NCBI GenBank assembly: GCA_963817515.1
Contig: CAWFPJ010000039.1
Span: 515,031 to 579,030 of the forward strand
Direction: 5' to 3'
From: DATMNI01 sp963817515
GTDB taxonomy: Bacteria; Acidobacteriota; Terriglobia; Bryobacterales; Bryobacteraceae
Length of the DNA stretch: 64,000 nucleotides
Notes under the pieces: model-generated
Told to the model about the DNA's origin: nothing
Database searches by the model: none
Seen by the model: the letters and a program-made list of their open reading frames with translations, nothing else
In this document: one piece after another, positions 10,419-21,144 of the stretch
How the letters are laid out: every line of letters begins with the position of its first letter
Numbering within the stretch: the stretch's first letter is position 1
Made by a program: the position numbers and the translations under genes

Positions 10419-10450
10419 TGGCAAAGACCACCGGTGGCAAAGACCACCGG
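10419..10450. repeat. 16-bp tandem duplication
   Basis: TGGCAAAGACCACCGG occurs twice head-to-tail with no mismatch, in the short gap between the Gfo/Idh stop and the HEAT gene start. It looks like a recent slippage or duplication event in non-coding DNA. Confidence 0.85.
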
Positions 10451-10452
10451 CG

Positions 10453-11530
10453 TTACCGGATGTGAACCACCATGCCGCTTTCGGCGGCTTCCTGTGCGGC
10501 CATGGTCCATTCGTTGGCCCGCACAATCTCCCGCCAGGACAAGGCGGCCTTGGCGCCCAGGTAGGTGGATTCCAGGAAGTCGACGAACACCGAGCCCTTG
10601 CGCGGCAGCTCGGTCAACACGCGCTTTCCAGCTGGAGCCGATCACAGTCACTCCGGTTTCCTCCTGGTATTCGACGATTCCCCGGGTGCCCGCGAGCCGC
10701 AGGCGGTCGTCGCCATGGCCCTTCGCCGAGGCGGGCCGAAGGTAGTCCATGCGCAGCGTCGCGGTTCCCCCATTGTCCAGACGAAAGATGGTGGCGGTGA
10801 CGTTTTGCATGTCACCCAGTTCCGGAAACCCTACGTGCGACTGAAACGATGCCGCCTGGGAGAAGGTCCGGCCGCTGGTGAAAGTCATGAGATCGATCAT
10901 GTGGATGCCGATCCATAGGATCGTGCTTCCGTAGGTCCGCGCGTGCTTCTGCCAGTCGGGCCGGGTGTCCAGTTGATAGCTCTTCTGGGCGTCGATCTGG
11001 CCGACTTCGCCGATTTCGCCGGACTCGACGATCTGCTTCATGGCAAGAAACGGCGGAGTGAAACGCATATCCAGCAGCATTCCAGCGTGGACGCCATTCT
11101 TCTCAACGGCTGCGACCACCGAGTTAAGTTCCCGGCGGTTGATGGCGAAGGGCTTCTCGGCAATCAGATTCAGCTTGCGCTGAGCGCAGGCGATAATGGC
11201 CGCTGCGCGTTCGCCATTGTTGTTGCAGACAGCCACGCAATCCAGATGCTCCCGGTCCAGCATCTCGGCGTATGCAGTGTAGTGCGCGGCTTTCGAAACC
11301 AAGGGATTCCGCAGAGCCGATGCGATGGCGCGGGAAGCGGAACCGGCATCGGCCACGGCCACCAGTTCCACGTCGGGAAAATCGGCCAGCGGCCGCAGGA
11401 CTTCCTCCACGTGCCCGTCGTAGCCGATGATGCCGAGCCTTACCTTGCGGGGCAGTTTGACGGTTTCGGCTCGGCCTGGAAGAGCGGATGCTGCGATTGC
11501 CAGCAACAAATCACGTCGCGAGTAATTCAT
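10453..11530 (-). CDS. Gfo/Idh/MocA-family oxidoreductase, one frameshift near the 3' end
   Basis: Starts at ATG 11530 with a Tat-like signal (MNYSRRDLLLAIAASALP). A Rossmann-type N-terminus follows (VRLGIIGYDGHVEEVL) and then the conserved EKPFAINRRE segment of the Gfo/Idh/MocA family, which reduces or oxidises sugars or derivatives with NAD(P). As read the frame breaks near 10630. Adding back a GC unit (AGCTGG to AGCGCTGG) restores KRVLTELPRKGSVFVDFL and a natural stop at 10453, about 359 residues in all. Downstream of the break the uncorrected frame is nonsense. The substrate is unknown. Confidence 0.8.
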
Positions 11531-11548
11531 ATCCGGCTACTTTAACGA

Positions 11549-14500
11549 TTAGAACTCGGCGCGCAAACCCATGGTGATATTGCGCGGACCGAGCTGCGCG
11601 CCGGTGGGACGCCCAAAGTTCACATTCCCCACGGTCCCATTGATGCCGCCGAAATCCGTGCGGTTGAAAGGATTGGATGCGTCAGCACGGTAAGTGAAGC
11701 GAACCGATTCCCAGATTGCGAAGGTCTTGACGATCGCCAGGTTCTCGCTGCGCAGCCACGGGTTGCGGAACTGGCTGTTGTAGTAAGACGCGCTGCCCAG
11801 ACTGTTGGCGGGAGCCACCGCCCAAGCTGCTGCATTGAGCCAGCGAATGTTGGGATTGTTCGGATCAAGGTCAGTAGCCGATACTCCGGTTCGGATCGCT
11901 GAACCCGTAGAATTGGCCTTGGTAAGCGGAGCGAAGGTCAAGTTGCCCAGCGGGTTGCCGGGAGTCACGATCTGGATCAAGCTGCCGCTGCGGTACTGCC
12001 CGGTACCCGTAATGGTCCAGCCGCTGACGATGGCGTTCACAGGACCCCTGGCGGAGTTCAGGAATTTCTTTCCTTTTCCGAAGGGCAGGTTGTACGTGGC
12101 CAGGATGTTGACGAAGTGGGGAAAGTCCTCGAATGCGTAGCTCTTGGAGTCCGCGATATTGTAGGCGTCCTGCGCGTTGGCATTGGATCCCTGGCTGAAG
12201 ATCTGGCGATAGGTCATCTGCGAGAGGGTTTTGGACCAGACGTAGCTGGCGACGAAGTTCAAGTCGCCAAAACGCCGCTCTACCTTGGACTGCAAGGAGT
12301 CATACCAGGTCTTGCCGACTCCCGCGTTGGCGTCGAGAACAATTCCATATTGCGGGAATGGACGCAATGCCTGCGCCAGCGTCGCGCCGCCGCCCCAGCC
12401 AGCCGCGAAACCGGGGAACGGTTCCTTGTATCCGGCCGCCACCACAGCCGGATCCAGGATGTTCTTGGTGAGCAGCGAACCGAGCGAGAGGGAACTCACG
12501 GGAAGGGAATTCAGGTACACCGAGGAACTCAGGCCGTGACCCCGGTTGCCCACGTAGGCCGTTTCAAAGAGCCAGTTCTTGTACTCGTGCTGGATGGTCA
12601 AGCTCCAGTTGTAGATGCGCGGTGCCTTGCCGAAATTCGGACCCATGTGGTAGAAGCCGCGTTGTTGAAATTGTCAAAGCTGGGATCGACCGAAGGCGGA
12701 GACTTGAAGCTGGCCGGCGGCTTGACGCCCCCCTGATCCCAGTTGAACGCCTGATTGATGCCGTCGGAGGCCTGTGAGTAGCTGCCATTGAAGCCGTCCG
12801 TGCAACCGCAACCGCCGTTGCCCAAGGCCTGGTAGTAGATGCCGAAACCGCCACGGATGACGGTCTTATCTCCAACACGGTATGCGAAGCCGGCGCGCGG
12901 ACCGATGTCGGTGAAATCGGTCGGGTAGGGCCGGTTGTATCCGGTGCGGCCGGCGCCCACACCCATGAAGATCAGAGCGCCCGGAAGGTTGTTCGCGCCC
13001 GGATTCGGCTTGTTGAGATCGATGCTGGCGTAGTTGCCAACCACCTCATGCCAGCCGATCGGCACTTCGTAGCGAACGCCGTAATCGAATGAAAAGCGCG
13101 ACGAAACCCTCCAGGTATCCTGGAAGAACCCGGCGTGGTAGCCGTAACGAATCTGATAACCGGTTACCGGACTGGCGGTGGTACTGGCGGAATCCACGGC
13201 GCCCAGCAGGAAGCTGGCGAACGCGTTTCCGGTGGTGTTCAGCGCACTCGGCAGCGCCGTCTGATGGCGGGAGTAATTATACGTGCCGTTGGTGCCCGCC
13301 CAGTCATTGCCAAAAGTGCGCAGACGGCGGATGTCCCAGCCCATCTTGATTTCGTGCTTGCCGCGAACCCAGCTCAACTGCTGGGTGACGTGCGTGGTCC
13401 AGTTCCTCTGGCCGCCCTGATCGACTTTGCCCTGGTTCATGCCCCAGGTTGTGTACCCGCCATTCAGCCCGCCCGGCATGGGAAGGTCGGTTTCGAAAGC
13501 GATGATGGGAGTGGCATCGGCCTTGCCCGCCAGAGGCAGCCCAATCTTCGACGCGAAACCACTTTGCAGCGGGTTGTTCCAATTCTGTATCTGCCGGGTG
13601 AAACCCCATGTGGTGTGCAGCAGAACAGTGGGCGAGAAGATGTGGTCGTCAGTTACGCGATAGTTATCCGGCAACTGGTATGTCAGCAGTCCATTGCTTA
13701 GCGGTCCGGGCCAATACTGGTCGGTGGTGATGAGCTGGTTCTCGCGAGACAGCCAGAACGCAATGCGATTTTTCGAGGTGATGGCATGGTCCAGTTTCAA
13801 CGTCCAGATGTAATCGTCAGTGGACTGCAGATTCGTGTAGGTGTAGTTGCCGGTAATTCCTGGCAGGTTTTGGGCCGGAATGAACGGAAGAATGTTGCTG
13901 CTGACCTTGCTCCAACGGCTCTGAGGAATGATGTTGCCGGCGAAGGGCGTGCGCGTGGTCCCGGATGTGGAAGTGGGGTCATAAATGGGCGCGACTTCGG
14001 TGAAATTGCCTTGTTTCATTAAAGGCGTCGGAACGGTTTCGCCGCTGTTGATGGAGATGGATGCGGGCTGGATGATCTTGGCATACGTGAAGAAGAAAAA
14101 GCTCTTGTTGCGGCCGTCGTAGATCTTGGGCAGCCACACGGGACCGCCAGCCGTGCCGCCCTCTTCGTTGAAGCGCTCCTTGGGCCGATAGCCCACAGGG
14201 TTAGCCGGGTTCTGGTTGTTGGCCCAGGCGTCGGCGTCTAATACGTCGCGCTTGATATTGAGAAATGCCGCGGCGTGAATCCGGTTGGTTCCGGACTTAG
14301 TGGTGAACTGCTCCAGGCCGCCGCCCAGCCGGCCATACTCGGCGTTGAAGCTGGACGTCACCAGCTTGAACTCGCCATAGGCCTCGAATCCGGGAAAGTT
14401 GAAGGATACGCCGCCGGATTCCGGAATGGTGAGGCTGCCGCCATCGATTTCGACTTCCTTGGCACGCCCATTGGAACCGTTAATACTCGTCTCACCATTG

Positions 14501-14991
14501 CCATTCACACCGGGCATGTAACCGACGAAGGCCTCGGCGTTGCGCAGCGACCCATTAAAAAGCGGCAAGGTGTTCATCATTTGCGGGCTGATATTCTGTC
14601 CGCGTTCGGGCTTGGAAGTCTCAAGTAGAGACACTTGAGCATCCACCTGAACGGTCTGCTGCACATCGCCGACTTCGAGTTGGATATCGAGAGAGATGCG
14701 CAGACCGACGCGGACTTCGATATTGGTTCGAACCAGTTTCTTGAATCCCGGATGCTCCGCGGTGACCGAGTACGGACCGACCGGCAAACCCGGAAAGACG
14801 TAAAGGCCGGAATCCGTGGCTACAGCAGTGAAACTACTGTTAGTCGGTTCATGCGTCGCGACTATTTTCGCCCCAGGCACAACCGCCCCATTGGGATCGG
14901 TGACGGCGCCGGATATGGACCCCGTACTGGTCTGCCCGTATACTCCCACAACAAGAAGAACCGCCGTTATGACAACCCGAATCTGGCGCAT
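11549..14991 (-). CDS. CarboxypepD_reg / TonB-receptor-like outer-membrane protein, one frameshift
   Basis: Starts at ATG 14991 with a signal peptide (MRQIRVVITAVLLVVGVYGQ). An N-terminal carboxypeptidase-regulatory-like beta-sandwich follows (GSISGAVTDPNGAVVPGAKI), then a plug-like region and a long beta-barrel. It ends in the typical aromatic C-terminus (PRNITMGLRAEF). This is the large outer-membrane receptor/Oar-like family expanded in Acidobacteriota, thought to import or bind polymers. The frame breaks near 12650: the 797-residue upstream ORF loses homology at NFNNAAS and the neighbouring frame resumes at FYHMGPNFGKAPRIYNW. Total about 1,147 residues. Here the break needs one lost base or two gained, unlike most in this window. 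Confidence 0.85.
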
Positions 14992-15090
14992 ATGAGTCTC
15001 CTGACAACCGTACGACGTTTAGTGGGATTGTATGTCACCAAACAGTTACACGCAAGTGCTAATCTGCCCTAACGTCCCTAATCCGGGGTC

Positions 15091-16476
15091 TCAAGCCACC
15101 AACTCCTGAATTACGTTCCCGTGGACATCTGTCAGGCGGCGGTCAATGCCGTTGTGACGGTATGTGAGCCGGGTGTGGTCGATACCCAACAGGCGCAGAA
15201 CCGTCGCATGGACGTCGTAGCAGTAGACCGGGTTCTGGGCCACTTTGTATGACCATTCGTCGCTGGCGCCATAGCTGACACCGCCCTTGATGCCGCCGCC
15301 GGCCAGCCAGACCGTGAAGGCGAAGGGATTGTGATCCCTGCCTTTGGTTGCCTGGCTGCACGGCATGCGGCCAAACTCGGTGGTCCAGAAGACGATGGTA
15401 TCGTCCAGCAGCCCGCGCGATTTCAGATCCTTAATCAGGGCGGCGGCGGGCTTGTCCATGCCGGCGGCCATAACGGCGTGGTCCCTGGCGAGGTCCTCGT
15501 GGCTGTCCCAGTTGCGCCGCGGGAAGCCGTTATCGGCGCCGCTCCACACTTGAACGAAGCGTACACCGCGCTCCAGCAGACGGCGCGCAATCAGGCAATT
15601 TCGTCCGAAATCTTCAGTGACCTTCTCGTCCAGACCATACAGCTTTCGCGTGGCCTCGGATTCGCCTGTGACGTCGAGGACCTCAGGCGCGCTCAACTGA
15701 AGCCTGGCGGCCATTTCGTAGGATGCGATCCGCGCCTCCAGCCGGGAATCGCCTTGACGCTGCGCCATGTGATCGCGGTTCATCTCGCGCAGGAGGTCCC
15801 AGGTGCGGGTTTCGCTGGCCGGTGTGATGTAGTTGGCATCCTTGGGCGGAAACAGATCGTAGATGGGATTCGGACTGCTGGCGCGGATCATGGTGCCCTG
15901 ATGCGACGCCGGCAGGAAACCGGCGCTCCAGTTTCCGGGCCCATTCGGAGCGAAGCCGCGCGCATCGGGCAGCACGATAAAGGTTGGCAGATTCTGGTTC
16001 ATGCTGCCCAAGCCGTAGGAGACCCACGACCCCATGCAGGGGAAGCCGGGCAGCACGAAACCGGTGTTCTGCATGAACGTGGCCGGACCGTGGACATTGG
16101 ATTTTGCCACCATGGAATGCACGAAGGCGATATCGTCGGCGCAGGATGCGATGTGGGGCACCAGGTCGCTGATCCATTTTCCGCACTGGCCGCGCGGCTT
16201 CCAATCCCAAGGGCTCTGCATGACCGCGCCGGGGCTGCTCTGGAACAACTCCACCTTGCCGCCGGGATCGAACTTTTGGCCATTGCGCCGGATCAGCTCC
16301 GGCTTGTAATCGAAGGTGTCGCATTGGCTGGCGGCACCGGACATGAACAGTTGCACCACGCGCCTGGCCTTGGGCGGGAAATGCGTCTGGCCATTCAACT
16401 CCCCAGTTAGCATCTGAGCCAGCGCGATGCCGCCCAACCCGCCGCCGAAATTCCAAAGAAACTGCCGCCGGTCCAT
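15091..16476 (-). CDS. DUF1501 domain protein (second copy), Tat-like signal
   Basis: 461 residues from ATG 16476, preceded by AAGGAG. The Tat-type leader MDRRQFLWNFGGGLGG is followed by DUF1501 motifs (VVQLFMSGAASQCDTFDYKP, FVHSMVAKSNVHGPATF, FWTTEFGRMPCSQATKGRDH). It lies directly downstream of the second DUF1549/DUF1553 protein and repeats the arrangement of the 5.5-9.4 kb operon on the other strand. Family function remains undefined. Confidence 0.9.
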   Translation of the reverse strand: MDRRQFLWNFGGGLGGIALAQMLTGELNGQTHFPPKARRVVQLFMSGAASQCDTFDYKPELIRRNGQKFDPGGKVELFQSSPGAVMQSPWDWKPRGQCGKWISDLVPHIASCADDIAFVHSMVAKSNVHGPATFMQNTGFVLPGFPCMGSWVSYGLGSMNQNLPTFIVLPDARGFAPNGPGNWSAGFLPASHQGTMIRASSPNPIYDLFPPKDANYITPASETRTWDLLREMNRDHMAQRQGDSRLEARIASYEMAARLQLSAPEVLDVTGESEATRKLYGLDEKVTEDFGRNCLIARRLLERGVRFVQVWSGADNGFPRRNWDSHEDLARDHAVMAAGMDKPAAALIKDLKSRGLLDDTIVFWTTEFGRMPCSQATKGRDHNPFAFTVWLAGGGIKGGVSYGASDEWSYKVAQNPVYCYDVHATVLRLLGIDHTRLTYRHNGIDRRLTDVHGNVIQELVA

Positions 16477-16483
16477 GTTCTCC

Positions 16484-16503
16484 TTCAATCCACTTCAATC
16501 CAC
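16484..16503. repeat. 10-bp tandem duplication at an operon junction
   Basis: TTCAATCCAC is repeated twice in tandem. On the coding (minus) strand the duplication holds the stop codon of the PSD1 gene and abuts the ribosome site of DUF1501. Confidence 0.7.
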
Positions 16504-18978
16504 AAAAAGAAACTCGTTGCTGTTCAGAATGGCCCGGGCCGCGTTTTTGAGGCCATGCTGCGCCGCGAATTCCGCCAGGCGGCGGGTCTCGGGCGGATCG
16601 GGATTGCGTCCCAATGCGAGCCGGTAGAGCCAGGCGATCCGCTGGTCCGGTTCCGCAGCCAGGCCGGCCACGCGCGCCGCCAGATGCTCCGCCTGCCGCA
16701 CCATGAATGGATTGTTGAGCAGCGCCAGCGCCTGTATGGCGGTGATGGTGGTGTTCCGCCTGGCCGTGATCAGCGAAGCGTCCGGGCAATCCAGCCGGTC
16801 CATGAACGGGTCGGGAACACTGCGCACGATGAAGCGGTAGACGCTGCGGCGGTAGCTGGCGGGGCTATCGACATCGAACCGGGCATAGTCGTAGACCGGC
16901 GAATGATCGTCCTTGAACCAGAACTGTTCGGCGGATGGACCGCCCATGGTTGGGTCCAGCTTGCCGCTCACCGAAAGCACGGCATCGCGCACCGATTCGG
17001 CGTCCAGCCGCTGCCGGTTCATGCGCCACAGATAACGATTTTCGGAATCGGCCTGAGCATTGGCGGGGCTGTTTACAGAGCGCTGGCGATAGACGGCACT
17101 CATCACGATGAGCTTGTGGAGGGGCTTGAACGCCCCGCCCTGATCGCGGAAGGTGACTGCCAGCCAGTCGAGCAGATCGGGATGCGTGGGGGGCGAACCC
17201 ATGTGGCCGAAGTCATTGGCGGAGTCTACAATCCCAGTGCCGAAGTGGTACTGCCAGACGCGGTTGACGATGGACCGCCATGTCAGCATGTTGTCCGGAG
17301 CGGTGATCCAATGGGCCAGCGCCGCGCGCCGGGCGCCCTCGGGTTCGGTATTCTTCACGGCGAACCGCGAGGCCAGCGAGGGAACGCAACTGAGGGCGCC
17401 CGGACCAACCGGCTTGCCCGGGCTATCTACGCTGCCGCGCTGCAACACCGCAACGGGCCGCGGCTCTATGGCGAAGGTGAACGTGCCCAGCGAATCGAAG
17501 GCATTCGCCGCCGCGTAGACCAATTGCGGTTTGCCCAGGCTTTCGAGATCCCGGTCGACAGACTGCACAGCAGCGGTTAGCTCGCGCTATCTGCCGGTGC
17601 GTCTCAGGGCTGACCAGCGACTGCCACAATGCCTTGCGGCCAGCCGTCAGAGCTGGCGATCTGCGGCTGCAATTCGGCCTTCTGGGTTTGGGCGAACTCG
17701 GACTTCACCTCGGTGAGAGTGTCGTCCAGCTTTTTGAGTTCCGCGCTGGTTACGGCGGCCGCCTGCTCCTGCAGAGGCCGCAATTGCGCCAGCAGAGCGC
17801 GCCGTTTTTCGAGCAGCGGACGGCGTGCCGCGTGAACCTTCGGGTCCAGATCATAGGGGCGGTCGGCGCGGTCCACACCGGCGAACACGGCCTGCAGGCT
17901 GTAGTAATCCTCCTGCGAAATCGGGTCGAACTTGTGATCGTGGCAGCGGGCGCAATGCGCCGTCATGCTGACGAAGGCGGACATCGTGCTCATCACCATA
18001 TCGTCGCGGTCCAGCAGGCGCGTGATCTTCTTGTCGGTGGTGCCTTCGCGCAGTTCCGCGTGGCCGACATAATCCCACGGGCCGGCGGCGATGAAACCGG
18101 TGGCCACGATGGCTTCGGGATCGTCCGGCCAAAGCACATCGCCGGCGAGTTGTTCCTCCACGAAGCGGGCGTACGGTTTGTCCTGGTTGAAGGCCCGGAT
18201 TACGTAATCGCGATACGGCCAGGCATGGCGCCGCGGCTTGTCCTTATCGTATCCATGCGATTCGCCGTAGTGCGCCACATCGAGCCAGTGGCGTCCCCAC
18301 CGCTCGCCGTACCGCGGCGAGGCCAGCAGCCGGTCGACCAGTTTCTCATAGGCATTGGGAGATTTGTCGGCGATGAAGGCCTGAACCTCTTCCCAGGTGG
18401 GTGGGAGCCCATGGAGATCGTAGGTGAGGCGGCGGATCAGGGTGGCCCGGCCAGCCTCCGGCGATGCGGTCAGCTTCATTTCATTCAGCCTGGCCAGCAC
18501 AAAAGCGTCGATGGGTGTGCGCACCCAACTTGATTCCAGGCGCGGAACCGACGGCTTCCGGAGAGGCTGGAGCGACCATAGCGCGCTGCCTCTTCCATCA
18601 TTTTTGCTATCGGGCTTGCCGTTGGGGCGCAGTTCTTCAGGCCAGGGTGCACCTTGTTCGATCCAGCTGCGGATCTGCGCCACCTGGGCGGCGGAAAGCG
18701 GCGGAGCCCTGCATAGGCATTTTCGGTTTCTCGCCGGAGATCATGCGCAGGAGCAGGCTTTCGTCCGGTTTTCCAGGCACGATGGCGGGTCCGTGCAGGC
18801 CGCCCTTTGCGGCATCGGCGGCGGAGGCCAGAGAGAGCCCGCTCATTTTGACGGATGGATTGTGGCACTTGAGGCAGTTCTCTTGCAGGATCGCGGTGGC
18901 GTTCGGCAATTCGGCCGCGCCGGCCAACGAGGCCATCGCAAGAACGGTCATGATCGTACGACAATCCGGGGCGGGCAT
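16495..18978 (-). CDS. cytochrome / DUF1549 / DUF1553 (PSD1) protein, three frameshifts
   Basis: Starts at ATG 18978 with a signal sequence and a haem motif NCLKCHNPS. DUF1549 follows (FVLARLNEMKLTASPEA, RRLTYDLHGLPPTWEEV, GRHWLDVAHYGESHGYD, HCARCHDHKFDPISQEDYY), then a coiled linker, and DUF1553 (GARRAALAHWITAPDN to RAILNSNEFLFVD). Three frames are needed. Breaks near 18700 (GCGC to GC), 17625 (GTGT to GT) and 17581 (GAGAG to GAG) each match loss of one dinucleotide; corrected length is about 829 residues. Seven bases separate the stop from the TTG frame of DUF1501, so the two form an operon. The protein is secreted; its redox partner is unknown. Confidence 0.8.
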
Positions 18979-19012
18979 CTTTGAACTGCAAGCATTGTAT
19001 CAGTGAGAGCAA

Positions 19013-19660
19013 TCAGGATGCCGGATGCCGGGGGCCGGGGGCCAGTGGGTTGGGGGCCGGTAGATTGGGGCCAGGGCCAGTGAGTTGGGGGCTAGCGACA
19101 GGGGCGCTGAACGGTTCCGGTATCCCTGTTTGCGAAACGAAGCCAATTGGAGGCTGAAGGGAATCGATGGCTGTGGGTTGCGGGACCGGTTGAGGCTGGG
19201 GCTGGGGGCGTTCGGCCTGGATGTACTGGAAGTCTTTGATGGCCTCCCTTTGCAAGCGGCTGGTGTCATTGATGCGGCGCTGGAGGCGGGATTGGGTGGT
19301 GGAACTTTGGTGGAAGGCCTTGCCGGCGGGGGCGTTGGGGCTGGGGTAATTGGTGTCCTCCGTCATATGGATCAGGAGTTCGGCATCAATCCTGGCGAAA
19401 CGGCGGAGACGCCAGGTGGCGTGGATAATGTTGTCGACCAGAACGCTTTCGATGACGGTTTGAGGCTGGCAATCCTGGTAGAACTGTTCGGTGAGGGCAG
19501 CGAGAGCGGCGGCATCCTCACCGGGGATGACGGTAGACTCGGCGTCGATTCCGGACTTGAGAGCATTCATGCTGGAGGCGGCCTTGCCTTCGACAGTGCG
19601 GGGGCCGGTGGAGCGCTGAGCGTTGCGGCGGTTAGCTTCGATCTGACTAAGTGTAGGCAT
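19013..19660 (-). CDS. uncharacterised RRNAQRSTGPRT-type protein
   Basis: 215 residues from ATG 19660. The N-terminus (QIEANRRNAQRSTGPRTVEG, then ALKSGI) matches a short conserved block I recall as common in acidobacterial and some proteobacterial genomes, where its role is undescribed. A helical middle (residues 60-150) follows, then a Pro/Gln-rich tail containing low-complexity PQPQPQPVPQP. No signal peptide or catalytic motif is visible. Such genes are often found near mobile DNA, consistent with the accessory character of the next 6 kb. Confidence 0.65.
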   Translation of the reverse strand: MPTLSQIEANRRNAQRSTGPRTVEGKAASSMNALKSGIDAESTVIPGEDAAALAALTEQFYQDCQPQTVIESVLVDNIIHATWRLRRFARIDAELLIHMTEDTNYPSPNAPAGKAFHQSSTTQSRLQRRINDTSRLQREAIKDFQYIQAERPQPQPQPVPQPTAIDSLQPPIGFVSQTGIPEPFSAPVASPQLTGPGPNLPAPNPLAPGPRHPAS

Positions 19661-19794
19661 TTTTGTGTAGCTTCCCTTTGGCGGGCAAGGCGGGGACTTA
19701 GCCGGGGACTTACCCTCAAGTTCAGGGTAAGTGGGAGACTTAGGGCTGACGGGGCGGATTGCCGGTAAGTGGCTGATGGGATTCGGATGATTTT

Positions 19795-19992
19795 TTAAAG
19801 CTTTGCGTCACCGGAAATTGTTAGATTCCCGCCGCGACGAGCTACTGACCGAAACCGGTGGTCCAATGTGGGATTGAGGTGTTGCCGGCTTGCAATGGGC
19901 AAGCGCGGACGAGTATCGCGGCAGTGACGCCACCCGATCCGTTTCAGAGCGGCGAACACACGACGCGCCTTCGCCGAAGGCCAAGAGCTCAT
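19795..19992 (-). pseudogene. hicA: HicA-like toxin, only N-terminus recognisable
   Basis: ATG 19992 overlaps the stop of the HicB-like gene by 4 bp (ATGA). The first ~22 residues (SSWPSAKARRVFAALKRIGW) match the start of acidobacterial HicA mRNA-interferase-type proteins. The rest of the 65-residue ORF lacks the expected GSHxxx catalytic histidine segment and looks unrelated. I infer a truncated or scrambled toxin, possibly with frameshifts. Confidence in the family rests on the N-terminus and the coupling to hicB. Confidence 0.45.
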
Positions 19993-20195
19993 GCGGCAAT
20001 GTCGAATGTGGCATTCGCCGAATCGGGAGGCAACTCGCCGTGGGCTATCCGGTCGAGAACAATCTCGCGGGCGGCTGATTGAGCTCGTTGAATCGCGTCC
20101 TGCTTCGAGTCCCCGTAGAGGAGGACGTTCAATGCCGGCACTTCGGCAATCCAACGGCCATCGACTTCGTGGTCGAGCTCGATTGTGAGCTTCAT
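19989..20195 (-). CDS. hicB: HicB-like antitoxin / small partially folded domain
   Basis: 68 residues from ATG 20195 (a GTG at 20201 is also in frame). The sequence KLTIELDHEVDGRWIAEVPA followed by LYGDSKQDAIQRAQSAAREI is the HicB/UPF0150 fold. These proteins neutralise HicA by direct binding. It lacks the extra DNA-binding domain of longer HicB proteins. Its stop overlaps the start of the HicA-like remnant. Confidence 0.7.
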   Translation of the reverse strand: MKLTIELDHEVDGRWIAEVPALNVLLYGDSKQDAIQRAQSAAREIVLDRIAHGELPPDSANATFDIAA

Positions 20196-20466
20196 AGCCA
20201 CAGCTTACTATTGATGGCCCAGACAAGAGATGACCTGAGATCGGCTGGCGTTTCCTCCAACGCGACTTCGCGTTCTTTTGGTAATGGGATGGGGTTTCGC
20301 GGCCTGCTACCGGTTTTCTAAACGCTGCGCCGTCACGCAGGATCTTTACCGGAATGCCAGCAAATGTCAGCAACGGGCAAAATAACCGGCCAATGTTGTG
20401 AGGGAGATCGGCGAAGGGTCGGCCTTACCGGTCCGTCGGCGTTCTGGGAACGCGGCTCGGCAGTTG

Positions 20467-21054
20467 CTACGTTGTAGCCTCGGGTTGTTGTGGTTTTGGC
20501 CGACTGACGAACACCGCAAATCGCCTTTGGGCATCATCCATAATCTCAGGCTGACCCCACCACCAGACTGGCAACTGGCGGGACATCATATAGACTTCGA
20601 CATCGGCCCATTCGCGACAGCCTTTTGTGCATAGGCTTTGAATGGATACGTCGTGTGGTTCTCCGGCTTCAACATCATCCCACTCCAGAAACTCGTTGCC
20701 GGAATAGAAATGTTCGTTGGCGGCTTCCCCAAACCGCAGTTCGTGTTTTCGATGGAGCAGCAGAAAGGCACGAACCTCCGGAAGTAGTTTTTCCAACCAT
20801 CCTGTTGATGTTTGAATTAAGGGCGAAGTCTGAAGGAATGCGCTCACGTGAGGAGGCAAGCTATCGAGCCAGGCCGATGTAGTTTGGCCCGCGGCCGGGA
20901 TCGTCCAGTACTCGGCCATTGCCAAGATTTTGTCCACGTCTAAGAGTTCACCCACTGTAACGATCCCAGGGCGTTCCAAATGGGTATAACACCAGCGATA
21001 CCCGGCGTTGATGTACTGTTTGCAGTCGAGGCATGCAAATTGCCGACTTGTCAC
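20467..21054 (-). CDS. hypothetical protein with CxxC pair
   Basis: 195 residues from GTG 21054. The N-terminus FACLDCKQYINAGYRWCYTH could form a small metal-binding knuckle (Cys-x2-Cys with Cys/His further on). The rest is acidic and Trp-rich with no recognised domain. It borders the mobile cassette on its left side. I do not recognise a family. Confidence 0.55.
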   Translation of the reverse strand: MTSRQFACLDCKQYINAGYRWCYTHLERPGIVTVGELLDVDKILAMAEYWTIPAAGQTTSAWLDSLPPHVSAFLQTSPLIQTSTGWLEKLLPEVRAFLLLHRKHELRFGEAANEHFYSGNEFLEWDDVEAGEPHDVSIQSLCTKGCREWADVEVYMMSRQLPVWWWGQPEIMDDAQRRFAVFVSRPKPQQPEATT

Positions 21055-21144
21055 AGTCTCATTGTAGTTGCGTACCGCTGAGGGCTCGCGGCGAGCAACG
21101 GAAAGCTGTATTCTCTTTTCGTTCGAAACTGATTTAGCCGGAGG

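Noticed and set aside
14635..15072. Plus-strand 145-residue ORF opposite the receptor start
   Set aside because: It is antisense to a clear CarboxypepD_reg domain and signal peptide.
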